Source: Granulicella sp. L60 (GTDB lineage Bacteria; Acidobacteriota; Terriglobia; Terriglobales; Acidobacteriaceae). Taken from it: DNA of 64,000 nucleotides. Location: positions 98,087 to 162,086 of the forward strand of contig NZ_LMUR01000022.1 in NCBI RefSeq assembly GCF_009765825.1, written 5' to 3'. The position numbers were made by a program, and so were the translations under genes. The notes beneath the pieces are model-generated. The model did not search any database. It was not told where the DNA came from and saw nothing but the letters and a program-made list of their open reading frames with translations. Positions 17,535 through 26,465 of the stretch are shown piece after piece; position 1 is the first letter of the stretch, and the number at the start of each line of letters is the position of its first letter.

Positions 17535-18452
17535 ATGCCCGAGTCGTCAAAGAATAGCGGAGAGCCTGTGGACTCTGTGAACGTCCCTGAAGCCGATGCG
17601 ATGGATGGGGTCGCCGGGGATTCGGCTGCTGAGGCAACAGAGCTAGTTGTTGCAGAAGAGACTGTTGCACCGGCGGTCGTGGTCGCACCGGCTACGGTCG
17701 CTGAGCTTGTGGAGGAGAAGCCGCCAGCCGAGGCAACGATTCGACTGGAGAAGAAGCATCCGCTGGCCATTCGCTGGATGCACTGGGTGAACTTCCCGGT
17801 GCTGTTCACGATGATCTGGAGCGGGTTGCTGATCTATTGGAATGACTCGGACAATGCCTACCGGCATCCTCATGCGGTGTATCGCATCGGCATCGGATCG
17901 TTGACGCTGGTGCGGATGTTTCCGCCGTGGTTCTGGAAGGCGATCAACGCGCCGTACCATGTGACGGAGGGCCTGGGGTATCACTTCTTCTTTATGTGGA
18001 TCTTCGCGATCAACGGAGTCCTGTATGTCTCGTATCTTTTGATCTCCGGCGAGTGGAGGGTGCTGGTTCCGGAGCGGCGGTCTCTGCGAGATGCGTTGCA
18101 GGTAACGCTGGTGGACCTGCATCTGCGCAAGGGCTTGCCGCCGCAGAAGAAGTACAACGGCGCGCAGAGGATCGCGTATACGGCAGTGATTGTGATGGGG
18201 TTGGGTTCGTTGGTCACGGGGCTCTCTATCTACAAGCCGACGCAGGCGCACTGGATGACCACGCTACTTGGCGGATACGAGATGGCGCGGTGGGAGCACT
18301 TCTGGTTGACGATGGGATTCTGCGCATTTTTCCTGGTGCATGTGGGACAGGTGATTCTGGCCGGGTGGAACAACTTCCGCTCCATGGTGAGCGGGGTTGA
18401 GATTGTGCCGGCGGCGAAGGCTTCGCTGGAAGAAGAGAGGAGAGCGCGATGA
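17535..18452 (+). CDS. Cytochrome b561-type membrane subunit
   Basis: 305-aa protein with four to five membrane helices and histidines suited to heme b ligation (RWMHWVNFPVLFTMIWSGLL, YHVTEGLGYHFFFMWIFAIN, EHFWLTMGFCAFFLVHVGQV). It resembles the cytochrome b subunits that feed electrons to periplasmic molybdo-enzymes. The first 70 or so residues are an Ala/Val/Glu-rich extension (PAVVVAPATVAELVEEKPPA) before the first helix. It overlaps the following molybdopterin oxidoreductase gene by 4 nt, so the two surely form one redox unit. Confidence 0.82.
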   Translation: MPESSKNSGEPVDSVNVPEADAMDGVAGDSAAEATELVVAEETVAPAVVVAPATVAELVEEKPPAEATIRLEKKHPLAIRWMHWVNFPVLFTMIWSGLLIYWNDSDNAYRHPHAVYRIGIGSLTLVRMFPPWFWKAINAPYHVTEGLGYHFFFMWIFAINGVLYVSYLLISGEWRVLVPERRSLRDALQVTLVDLHLRKGLPPQKKYNGAQRIAYTAVIVMGLGSLVTGLSIYKPTQAHWMTTLLGGYEMARWEHFWLTMGFCAFFLVHVGQVILAGWNNFRSMVSGVEIVPAAKASLEEERRAR

Positions 18453-19717
18453 GCGACGGACGCGAGGAACGGGAGGAGCAGGAGCAGAGGCGCAAGTGGG
18501 AGAAGGAGCGGAAGGACCGCGAGGACGATCGTGAACGCGACTGGGAACACGATGGGGATCAGGAGCGGAGGGATTCGCGTGCGGCCGATGCCCTGGAGAT
18601 CGCCGCTTTGGATGCAGCGGTGCGGGCGGAGTCGGGACGGCGGACGCGACGGAGCTTTCTGGCTGCGGCTTTGGCGGCTGCGGGTGGATACAGTTTCTAT
18701 CGATGGATCGATCGCAGTCCTGGCAGCCAACTGATTCAGCGGCCTCTGCGGAAGATGCTCGACTTCAATGCGAGGGTGTCGCATGCGGTCTTCGAGGAAC
18801 GCGGGCTAGCGCCGACGTTTCCCGTAGCGAAGTCGATGGAGCTGCGGACGAACGGAAACTACGGCCTGAAGATGGACCTGGTGCCGGAGACCTACCGGCT
18901 GCAGATGGTGGGAGTGAAGGGCGCGAAGAGGCTTCCACAGTATGTTGAGGATGTGACGGCGTGGGAGTATGGCTACGCGGCGAAGAAAGAAGCTGGGCCG
19001 GTGGAGCACGACACGAAGGTGGCTCCGAAGACTGAGGCGACGGTGGGGAACGGGCCCAAGGCGAAGGCTGATCCGAACGGCGACGCTGGCATGGGCGAAG
19101 GGCCGATGATGCAAGGCGGACAGGCGAGCACGATGGTTAGCGCGACAGGTGATGCGAAGCAGGAGACGAAGATGTCACCAGCGTTCGAGAAGGCGTTCGC
19201 GGATTTGAAGAAGGCGCAAGGGAAGAAGCGGCCTCGCGGGCAGGAGGAGGCGGGGATGTCGGACAGTACGCTCGACCCAGGAACGCCGGGGCTGCTGTTG
19301 ACGATGGATGAGCTGACGAGTTTGCCGCACCACGAGTTGGTAACGGAGTTCAAGTGCATTGAAGGTTGGAGCCAGGTCGTGCACTGGGGTGGGTACCGGC
19401 TTGCGGATCTGATCGCGAAGTATCCACCGGAGCCGAGGCTGGACGGATCGCTGCCGAAGTATGTCTACATGGAGACGCCTGATGGCGACTACTATTGCGG
19501 ATACACGCTGCAGGCATGCATGCATCCCCAGAGCCTGCTGGTAACGGAGATGGCGGGCCGTCCGTTGGCGCAGTGGCATGGAGCACCGATACGGTTACAT
19601 ATGCCGATCAAGTACGGTTACAAGCAGATCAAACGAATTGGGCTGATCGCGTATACGGACAGCAAGCCGGATGACTACTGGACCAAGCTGGGGTATGACT
19701 GGTATGCCGGCTTATAA
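18449..19717 (+). CDS. Tat-exported molybdopterin-dependent oxidoreductase (sulfite oxidase fold)
   Basis: 422-aa protein. A very long charged leader (residues 1-60, almost all Glu/Arg/Asp/Lys) precedes the twin-arginine signal RRTRRSFLAAALAAAGG at 64-80. The sulfite-oxidase-type domain follows, with Cys303 in EFKCIEGWSQ as the probable molybdenum ligand and MHPQSLLVTEMAGRPL further on. A low-complexity insert (about 172-280, rich in Lys, Ala, Gly and Met) splits the domain. Relatives include MsrP/YedY; the paired cytochrome b supplies electrons. The substrate cannot be told from sequence. Confidence 0.82.
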   Translation: MSDGREEREEQEQRRKWEKERKDREDDRERDWEHDGDQERRDSRAADALEIAALDAAVRAESGRRTRRSFLAAALAAAGGYSFYRWIDRSPGSQLIQRPLRKMLDFNARVSHAVFEERGLAPTFPVAKSMELRTNGNYGLKMDLVPETYRLQMVGVKGAKRLPQYVEDVTAWEYGYAAKKEAGPVEHDTKVAPKTEATVGNGPKAKADPNGDAGMGEGPMMQGGQASTMVSATGDAKQETKMSPAFEKAFADLKKAQGKKRPRGQEEAGMSDSTLDPGTPGLLLTMDELTSLPHHELVTEFKCIEGWSQVVHWGGYRLADLIAKYPPEPRLDGSLPKYVYMETPDGDYYCGYTLQACMHPQSLLVTEMAGRPLAQWHGAPIRLHMPIKYGYKQIKRIGLIAYTDSKPDDYWTKLGYDWYAGL

Positions 19718-19745
19718 AGGCTGCGCCTGGCGTTGTTGCAGCTGC

Positions 19746-20096
19746 TCAGCTTGCGGTGGTGCCCTGGTGAAAGAGAAGCTGCCAGTGATTGTCGCGGAAG
19801 ACCCAGAGCGAGGAGCGGTGCGAGGATTCGGACGAGTTGGTGGCGCGGTAGGTGGCCAGCGCCGCATTCTCTGAGAGCGGTTCAACGTTGAAGTGGAGAA
19901 GAGTCGTCGGCGGTGGGTTGCTGGTGAGGAGCACTTGGATGGTGTGCTGGCGATTGAAGATGCGGCCCGAGGTGCAGAACTCCTTGTAGTCTTTCGCGAA
20001 GAGAGGGATCAGGGCGTTACGGTCGGCCTCACGGTTGGGATGGAAGAGGCGTTCTTCGAGCTGGAAGAGCTGGTCCTGGAGCGTTGGGTTTTTCAT
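19746..20096 (-). CDS. NTF2-like / DUF4440-type protein
   Basis: 116-aa soluble protein with the helix-then-sheet pattern of the SnoaL/DUF4440 branch of the NTF2 fold (LEERLFHPNREADRNALIPL, then LWVFRDNHWQLLFHQGTTAS). Members bind small ligands or act as simple enzymes; no catalytic residue can be named here. TAGGAGA lies 8 nt before the ATG at 20096; an open frame reaching 20231 overlaps prmC and is not used. Last gene of a minus-strand run. Confidence 0.72.
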   Translation of the reverse strand: MKNPTLQDQLFQLEERLFHPNREADRNALIPLFAKDYKEFCTSGRIFNRQHTIQVLLTSNPPPTTLLHFNVEPLSENAALATYRATNSSESSHRSSLWVFRDNHWQLLFHQGTTAS

Positions 20097-20157
20097 GATT
20101 GCGTCTCCTATTGTTATACGCATGGCGAGGCAGAGGGTTTCAGTGGAGCGGGTATGT

Positions 20158-21030
20158 TCAGGTCTCGCCGGTTGGCCGCCGGGCAAGGACGACGCGGGGT
20201 ATGTGTTGAAGATCATCCACGAAGGCGACACCGTGCCAACCGGTTAGGAGTACGGCAAGGTCGTCTTGCTGGCCATGGCCGATCTCAAGGGCGAGAAGAC
20301 CGTTTGGTTTGAGCGCCTTGAGCGCCTGGGGGATGAGGCGGCGGTAGATGGCGAGACCACCCTCGCCGGCAAAGAGAGCGGTGGAGGGCTCGTGATCGCG
20401 CACCTGGGGGTGGAGCGTGGAACGGTCAGACTCCGGGATGTAGGGCGGATTACTTACGATGGCGTCGAAGGTCTGCTCCTGGCCGGACAGCGCCCTCAGA
20501 AGATCCGAGTGGAGAAAGTGAATGCGCCCGGAGACGTGATGTTCATGGGCGTTGGCGGATGCGAGTGCAAGGGCCTCCGGTGAAAGGTCAATTGCGGTGA
20601 TCTCCGAGTGCGGAAGGTGGACGGCGAGAGCGATTGCGATCGCGCCGGAGCCGGTGCCGACGTCGACGATGCTCAGCAGCTCACTGGAACTCTCCGAAGA
20701 GAGAAGATGGAGCACGGCTTCGACGAGATGCTCGGTCTCGGGGCGCGGGATGAGGACGGCGGGCGTAACGCGCAGGAGAAGGCCGTAGAACTCTTGCTGG
20801 CCGGTGATGTACTGGATCGGCACGAGTTGCAGGCGGCGGTGGACCAGGCTCTGATAGAGCGCTTGTTGCTCTAAGGTGATCTCGCGGTCGGGATGAGCAA
20901 AGAGAGTGACGCGCGAAAGCTGCAGCGCATGGAGCAGGAGCAGCTCGGCGTCGCGGTTTGAGGTGGCGCGCAGGTCTTCGTGTTCGGCGAACTGTGCGGC
21001 GGCGGCGTTGAGGACTTGGCGCAGTGTCAT
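20158..21030 (-). CDS. prmC: Peptide chain release factor N5-glutamine methyltransferase
   Basis: 290-aa SAM-dependent methylase that modifies the glutamine of the GGQ motif in release factors, needed for efficient termination. Visible are the N-terminal helical domain (LRQVLNAAAAQFAEHEDL), the SAM loop VDVGTGSGAIAIALA and the catalytic motif SNPPYIPES. The start at 21030 lies 8 bp after the preceding gene. Its substrate RF1 is encoded separately at 30625. The ribosome binding site is weak, as expected for a coupled gene. Confidence 0.92.
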   Translation of the reverse strand: MTLRQVLNAAAAQFAEHEDLRATSNRDAELLLLHALQLSRVTLFAHPDREITLEQQALYQSLVHRRLQLVPIQYITGQQEFYGLLLRVTPAVLIPRPETEHLVEAVLHLLSSESSSELLSIVDVGTGSGAIAIALAVHLPHSEITAIDLSPEALALASANAHEHHVSGRIHFLHSDLLRALSGQEQTFDAIVSNPPYIPESDRSTLHPQVRDHEPSTALFAGEGGLAIYRRLIPQALKALKPNGLLALEIGHGQQDDLAVLLTGWHGVAFVDDLQHIPRVVLARRPTGET

Positions 21031-21038
21031 GCTGGCAG

Positions 21039-21896
21039 CTATTCGGATGGCGGTGAGGTAGGGGAATCGGTGGTGGGCAGGATGACGGAGCTGGCCGCGA
21101 AACGATGATAGTTGCTGTAGTGTGCCGTGAAGCGGAAGCCATCCGTCTTTGGCGTCTCCGTGGTAAAGGCGGTGATCGTCACCGGGAGCCAGAACGACTG
21201 GCCGTTGAGTGTGACAGCGGCGAAGTCCACAGCAGCTGTGCCAAGAATGTCGCGATCCTTGCCGACCGGGTTCGGGACCGTTCGTTCGATGTGAGTCACC
21301 TGCATCGAGGCAGAGTCTATGACGAACTTGCCCGAGGTTCCGGGCTGGATGGACGAGCAGGCAGGCTCTTTCAACGCTGCTTCCCTCGCCGTGAAAGTGT
21401 ACGCTTCCGCTCCCGCCTGCCGAGGGGCGGAGGAATCCGGTTGATAGTCGAAGCACGAATGATGGTCGGCGGAGAGGAACTTCGCCAGCGCACCGCTGAA
21501 TCCTCCGCTGAACGCGATAGGCATATTCAATTTTTTATCGCCGGAGGGTTTGCCGTTGACCGTCTTGATCTCACGAGACTCCGTGAGTGCGCCGCCTTGC
21601 GATGCGGAGCGACTGACCCGAAAGAGCGCGTCGACGGTGGTCTCATGCCTGGTCTTGCCTTCGTGAATCTCCTGCGACGTGATGTGCTCATCGCATACAA
21701 AGCTGGGTACGGATGCCTTGTACTGCTCAGTGTTCGCCTCCACGCGGGAGAGCATCTGGTCGATCGCAGGTTTGGACTGTTGGGCATGCGCAGCAGCCAC
21801 TGCAGAGCAAGCAAGCATGCAGACGGAGAGCACATGTCTACGGCGTGGCGAGGTGTGCATGTCTGAGTTTACGTTCGCGGAGGAGGAATAGTTCAT
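21039..21896 (-). CDS. Secreted protein of unknown function
   Basis: 285 aa with an N-terminal signal peptide (HVLSVCMLACSAVAAAHAQQ, cleavage likely after AHA). The rest is beta-rich with several cysteines (VPSFVCDEH, HSCFDYQ, EPACSS). Repeated strands such as GTSGKFVIDSASMQVTHIER resemble LolA/LppX-like outer-membrane or periplasmic proteins that are common in Acidobacteria. The ATG overlaps the stop of the VOC gene by 1 nt. Alternative start ATG at 21860. Function unknown. Confidence 0.65.
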   Translation of the reverse strand: MNYSSSANVNSDMHTSPRRRHVLSVCMLACSAVAAAHAQQSKPAIDQMLSRVEANTEQYKASVPSFVCDEHITSQEIHEGKTRHETTVDALFRVSRSASQGGALTESREIKTVNGKPSGDKKLNMPIAFSGGFSGALAKFLSADHHSCFDYQPDSSAPRQAGAEAYTFTAREAALKEPACSSIQPGTSGKFVIDSASMQVTHIERTVPNPVGKDRDILGTAAVDFAAVTLNGQSFWLPVTITAFTTETPKTDGFRFTAHYSNYHRFAASSVILPTTDSPTSPPSE

Positions 21897-22759
21897 CAGC
21901 GGTTCTCGAGCAGAATGATGTTGCCGTCGGGATCGGCGATGGTGAGGCTTGCTCCGTTTTTAACAGCGGCTACGCCTTCCTTGTGCAGGTGGCGAGCGGA
22001 ACGACCGAGGTTGTCCGAGTTGAGCGTGATGCGAGCATGGGCTCCAAGCGTGGCATGGACGATCTCGATCTCCTGGCCGGAGTTTCCGGGCATGTGCAGG
22101 TCCATCGGATCGCCTGCGATGGGTTTGAAGTTGAGCTGGTTGATATAGAAATCGCGGGCGGCGTCGGGGTCTTCCATGGCGAGCGAGACGGCGACCAGCT
22201 TGTCGGCGACACGGTCGGGGTCGAGGTGTTTTCCCTCATCGTCAGAGTGAAGCGAGCCCGGCATGTACTGGATGAACTCGATGGTCTGCGGGCCCGATGG
22301 CTGAACCGGCCCGACGATCGTGAAGAGAGCGTCGCCGGAGGCGGGCTTATCCACAGTCTTCGAGGTGATGCCGCGACTGAGATAGTCCTGGCGGAAGGCT
22401 TCCAGGTCTCCTACTTCGAAGCACACGTGCAGGAAGCCGATGGAGGCGTCCTGTGCGGTAGCGGCGTGAAGCTCGATGAACTGGCGGTCGTTGATCTTCA
22501 GGACGGATTGGTAGGGAACATCGTCTTTGCGAAGGTCGAAGGACATCTCGAAGCCGAGCTTTTCGTAGAAGGCGGTCGAAGCGGCAAGGTCATGTACGCG
22601 AATGGCCACGTGGGCGATCCCATTGATCGGTGGCGTAGGCGTGTCCTCCGATTGGGCACGAGCGTAGCCGGAGAACAACGACGCGACGAAGATGACGAGG
22701 CCAACAAAAAAAGTGCGCGAATGGTACCTGCGGGCGCTAGGGGCCGGTTGTGCTGTCAT
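21896..22759 (-). CDS. Exported double VOC (glyoxalase-fold) protein
   Basis: 287-aa protein with an N-terminal signal peptide (FFVGLVIFVASLFSGYARAQ) and two vicinal-oxygen-chelate modules. The first starts GIAHVAIRVHDLAASTAFYE and the second LVAVSLAMEDPDAARDFYIN. VOC proteins use a metal centre in glyoxalases, dioxygenases and antibiotic-binding proteins; export is less usual. GGAGC precedes the ATG. It is coupled to the secreted unknown downstream. Confidence 0.75.
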   Translation of the reverse strand: MTAQPAPSARRYHSRTFFVGLVIFVASLFSGYARAQSEDTPTPPINGIAHVAIRVHDLAASTAFYEKLGFEMSFDLRKDDVPYQSVLKINDRQFIELHAATAQDASIGFLHVCFEVGDLEAFRQDYLSRGITSKTVDKPASGDALFTIVGPVQPSGPQTIEFIQYMPGSLHSDDEGKHLDPDRVADKLVAVSLAMEDPDAARDFYINQLNFKPIAGDPMDLHMPGNSGQEIEIVHATLGAHARITLNSDNLGRSARHLHKEGVAAVKNGASLTIADPDGNIILLENR

Positions 22760-22840
22760 GCGTTGCTCCGTTTGGGCTGCCTACGGATTGTCGCCGATGT
22801 GGCGGAGATCTGCCAAGCTGAGGGACGCTCAGCCGGGGCG

Positions 22841-25510
22841 TTACGCCGCCCCAGCCTCGCGCCCCTTCACCGCGAACTCCAGCCCGGTCTTTCCAGCCGT
22901 CACCACGACGTGATCGCCATGCAGAACGCTTCCATCCAGGATCTTCACGGCCAGCTTGTCCTGCACCATCCGCTGAATCGCACGCTTCAACGGTCGCGCT
23001 CCGTAGGCCCTGTCGTACCCAGCCTTGAAGATCGCCTTCCGTGCATCGTCCGTCATCTCCAGCGTGATCTTTCGATCTGCCAGCAGATGCTGGAGGTCCT
23101 TCAGCCGCAGATCGACGATATGGGTAAGCTGCTCATCGCCGAGCGGATGGAAGATCACGATGTCGTCCACGCGATTCAGAAACTCCGGCCGAAACTGCTT
23201 CCGCAGCTCATCCATCACGCGAACCTTCGCCTCTTCAAATCCGTCCTCGCCCTGCGCCCACGCCGTCGACAACTGCGCAGCGCCAACGTTCGACGTCATG
23301 ATTAGAACGGTATTCTTGAAGTCCACCGTCCTGCCCTTCGAGTCCGTCAGCCGCCCATCGTCGAGCACCTGCAGCAAGACGTTGAAGACATCTGGATGCG
23401 CCTTCTCGATCTCGTCGAACAGCACCACTGCGTACGGCCGTCTACGCACCGCCTCGGTCAACTGTCCCCCCTCGTCGTAGCCGACATATCCCGGAGGCGC
23501 TCCAATCAGCCGCGCCACGGCGTGCTTCTCCATGTACTCGCTCATGTCGATCCGCACCATCGCGGCCTCGTCATCGAAGAGGAACTCCGCCAGCGCACGA
23601 GCCGTCTCCGTCTTGCCTACGCCTGTAGGGCCGAGGAAGATGAACGAGCCGATTGGCCGCTTCGGGTCGCTCAGTCCGGCGCGCGAACGTCGAATCGCAT
23701 TCGCTACAGCGCCCAGCGCCTCGTCTTGCCCAACCACACGCTCGCGCAAACGATCCTCCATCTGCACCAGCTTCTGCATCTCGCCTTCCAGCATCTTCGA
23801 GACAGGAATCCCCGTCCACTTCGACACCACGGCGGCGATGTCCTCTTCATCGACCTCTTCCTTCAGCATCCGCGATGGCCGCCGCGATACGCCAGCCGCA
23901 ACCCCGCTCTTCGCCTCCGCTTCATCTGCCGACACAGCCGCATCCTGTAAAGCTGTCAGCTCCTTCAGCTCAGCCTCCAGCTTTGGAATCTCGCCGTACT
24001 GCAGCTCTGCCGCACGCTGCAGGTTTCCCTTGCGAGTCTCCTCCTGCATCTGGAAGCGCAGCGACTCAAGCTGCTCCTTTAGCGCAGCAATCTTTCCGAT
24101 TGCACCGCGTTCGGTCTGCCATCTCGCACGCAGCCCGGCAGCGGTCTCCTTCACCTCGGCCAGCTCGCGCTCCACGATCTCCAGCCGCTCCTGCGAGCCT
24201 GCATCCTTCTCTCGCTTCAGCGCAGCACGCTCGATCTCCAGTGAGGTCGCACGTCGTTCAAGGTCGTCGATCTCTACCGGGACGCTGCCGATCTGGATCG
24301 CCAACGCAGCCGCAGCTTCGTCTACCAGGTCGATCGCCTTATCCGGCAGGAACCGATCGGATATGTAACGGTGCGAGAGCGTAGCCGCAGCCACAATCGC
24401 CGAATCCTTGATCCGAACCTTGTGATGCGCCTCGTACTTCTCCTTCAATCCGCGCAGAATCGCAACCGTGTCCTCAACGTTTGGCTCGCCGACGTACACG
24501 ATCTGGAAGCGCCGTTCCAGCGCCGCATCCTTCTCGATGTACTTGCGATATTCATTCAGCGTGGTCGCGCCAATCGCACGCAGACCGCCGCGAGCCAGCG
24601 CAGGCTTCAGCATGTTGCTCGCATCCATCGCGCCTTCGGCAGCACCTGCGCCGACCAGAGTATGTAACTCATCGATGAACAAAATAATCTCGCCGTTCGA
24701 GTCCTCGATCTCCTTCAGCACAGCCTTCAGCCGTTCTTCGAACTCGCCGCGAAACTTCGCTCCGGCCACCATCGAAGCCAGATCCAGCGAACACACCCGC
24801 TTATCCCGCAGGATCTCCGGCACGTCGCCCAGAAAGATCCGCCGCGCGAGGCCTTCCACAATCGCCGTCTTGCCCACGCCCGGTTCGCCGATCAGCACAG
24901 GATTATTCTTCGTTCGCCGCGCCAGCACCTGCACCACGCGCCGAATCTCCTCATCCCGTCCAATCACCGGGTCCAACTTCCCGCGCCGTGCCAACTCCGT
25001 CAGGTCCTTCGCGTACTTCTCCAGCGCCTGAAACTTGCCCTCGGGATTCTGATCCGTCACCCGCTGCGACCCGCGCACCTCGGCCAGAGCCTTCAGGATT
25101 GCGTCATGCGTCGCGCCCAGAGCCGCAAGCGCCGTCTGCACGGCGTCGCCCTTCTGCCGCGCCAGGGCCAGCAACAGGTGCTCGGTCGAGACGTAATCGT
25201 CCTTGAAGTTCTCCGCCTCTTTGAAGCCCTGCTCCAGCACCTTCTGCAGTACGCCGGACATCCCCGGCTGGTTTCCACCCTGCACCTTCGGCAGCTTTAC
25301 GATCGCGGAGTTTACTCCCGCCAATAGTTGCTCCACCGGTACCCCGACCTTCTCAAGCACCGGAATCACCACTCCCTCGCGATCCTCCAGCAGCGCGGCC
25401 ATCAGATGCAGCGGCAGCACCTCCGGATTACCGTTCTCGGCGGCATATCCGCTCGCCGTCTGCACCGCCTCCTGCGACTTCACCGTTAACCGATCCCACT
25501 TGATCGCCAT
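22841..25510 (-). CDS. clpB: ATP-dependent chaperone ClpB
   Basis: 889-aa Hsp100 disaggregase that works with DnaK to rescue aggregated proteins. Domains in order: N-terminal Clp repeats (KWDRLTVKSQEAVQTASGYA), AAA-1 with Walker A GEPGVGKTAIVEG, a coiled-coil middle domain (about 400-560) with Arg/Glu-rich heptads, and AAA-2 with Walker A GPTGVGKTETARAL. The MSEYMEKHAVARLIGAPPGY block precedes the small C-terminal domain. A Ser/Ala-rich loop near EAKSGVAAGVSRRPS is less conserved. GGGGAGA lies before the ATG. Confidence 0.97.
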   Translation of the reverse strand: MAIKWDRLTVKSQEAVQTASGYAAENGNPEVLPLHLMAALLEDREGVVIPVLEKVGVPVEQLLAGVNSAIVKLPKVQGGNQPGMSGVLQKVLEQGFKEAENFKDDYVSTEHLLLALARQKGDAVQTALAALGATHDAILKALAEVRGSQRVTDQNPEGKFQALEKYAKDLTELARRGKLDPVIGRDEEIRRVVQVLARRTKNNPVLIGEPGVGKTAIVEGLARRIFLGDVPEILRDKRVCSLDLASMVAGAKFRGEFEERLKAVLKEIEDSNGEIILFIDELHTLVGAGAAEGAMDASNMLKPALARGGLRAIGATTLNEYRKYIEKDAALERRFQIVYVGEPNVEDTVAILRGLKEKYEAHHKVRIKDSAIVAAATLSHRYISDRFLPDKAIDLVDEAAAALAIQIGSVPVEIDDLERRATSLEIERAALKREKDAGSQERLEIVERELAEVKETAAGLRARWQTERGAIGKIAALKEQLESLRFQMQEETRKGNLQRAAELQYGEIPKLEAELKELTALQDAAVSADEAEAKSGVAAGVSRRPSRMLKEEVDEEDIAAVVSKWTGIPVSKMLEGEMQKLVQMEDRLRERVVGQDEALGAVANAIRRSRAGLSDPKRPIGSFIFLGPTGVGKTETARALAEFLFDDEAAMVRIDMSEYMEKHAVARLIGAPPGYVGYDEGGQLTEAVRRRPYAVVLFDEIEKAHPDVFNVLLQVLDDGRLTDSKGRTVDFKNTVLIMTSNVGAAQLSTAWAQGEDGFEEAKVRVMDELRKQFRPEFLNRVDDIVIFHPLGDEQLTHIVDLRLKDLQHLLADRKITLEMTDDARKAIFKAGYDRAYGARPLKRAIQRMVQDKLAVKILDGSVLHGDHVVVTAGKTGLEFAVKGREAGAA

Positions 25511-25711
25511 AACTTGAATCTCCCCAAAAATTTAAAGTTTGCACTTAGTTAGACGCGAAAATTCGGTGGAAGATGCGAAAACCTGATAGCAACTCACTCA
25601 TATTCCATTAGGCCCTGATCCGGCAGCATGCGAAATCAAATCTATCCTTTCCATTACAACCAGATAGCGTCCCGCCACGATACCCTGTCACTCAGACACG
25701 AATCCAAGCCA

Positions 25712-26392
25712 ATGCCGCCCTCCGATCCTCAGAGTCCGCAGAATCAGAGCAATCCCCTTGTCGCTGCCATGCTTCTGGCCGCTACCGGGGGCATGCTGGA
25801 CGCCATCGTCTACCTCAACCACGGTCACGTCTTCGCCAACGCCATGACCGGCAACGTCATCTTCCTCGGTATCGCCATTATCGGCCGCGATTGGGCCACG
25901 ATCGTCCCCCACCTCGCTCCCCTTGTCGGTTTCCTCGCCGGTGTTGCCGCCTCCAAACACATGCGCACTCGGCTCAGCGAAGGCGCCGTTCTCCGCATCG
26001 GACTCACCTCCGAGACCATCGCTCTCTTTCTCATCGGCTGGCTTCCGCTGACCTTCCCGCACATGGCGTTTACCCTCATTACTGCGTTCGTATCGGCCTT
26101 TCAGGTCTCCATCTATCGCCGCGTCGAGCGCTTCACCTTCAACTCCACCTTCGTTACCGGCAATCTCCGAGATATGACCGACGGCCTCTACGACGCCCTG
26201 AGGCCCACTTCTCCCGAAGTCCGCGAAAAAGGTCTCGCTCAGGCGACCGACCTCGGCCTTATCTGCCTCTGCTTTCTCGCCGGAGCGGTCATCGGGGCCT
26301 GGGCCGCCCCGCGTTTCGGCAACCGCGCTCTCTGGTTCACCGAACCGCTCCTTCTCGCCGTCCTGCTGCACCGTCTTCGCCATCCATCCTGA
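25712..26392 (+). CDS. DUF1275 / YoaK-family membrane protein
   Basis: 226-aa protein with about six membrane helices. The family signature GGMLDAIVYLNHGHVFANAM followed by TGNVIFLGIA is very clear, and VTGNLRDMTDGLY marks the second half. Some relatives are thought to be small-molecule transporters but the function is not established. The start is uncertain: ATG 25712 gives a short N-terminus as in homologues, ATG 25628 would add 28 residues, and neither has a Shine-Dalgarno site. Confidence 0.8.
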   Translation: MPPSDPQSPQNQSNPLVAAMLLAATGGMLDAIVYLNHGHVFANAMTGNVIFLGIAIIGRDWATIVPHLAPLVGFLAGVAASKHMRTRLSEGAVLRIGLTSETIALFLIGWLPLTFPHMAFTLITAFVSAFQVSIYRRVERFTFNSTFVTGNLRDMTDGLYDALRPTSPEVREKGLAQATDLGLICLCFLAGAVIGAWAAPRFGNRALWFTEPLLLAVLLHRLRHPS

Positions 26393-26465
26393 CGCGAAAG
26401 TCGTACTTTGCGGCCTGTGTCTAACTGCTACTCTTGCTTCACTTGCGTCATTGGAGAAGACTATT

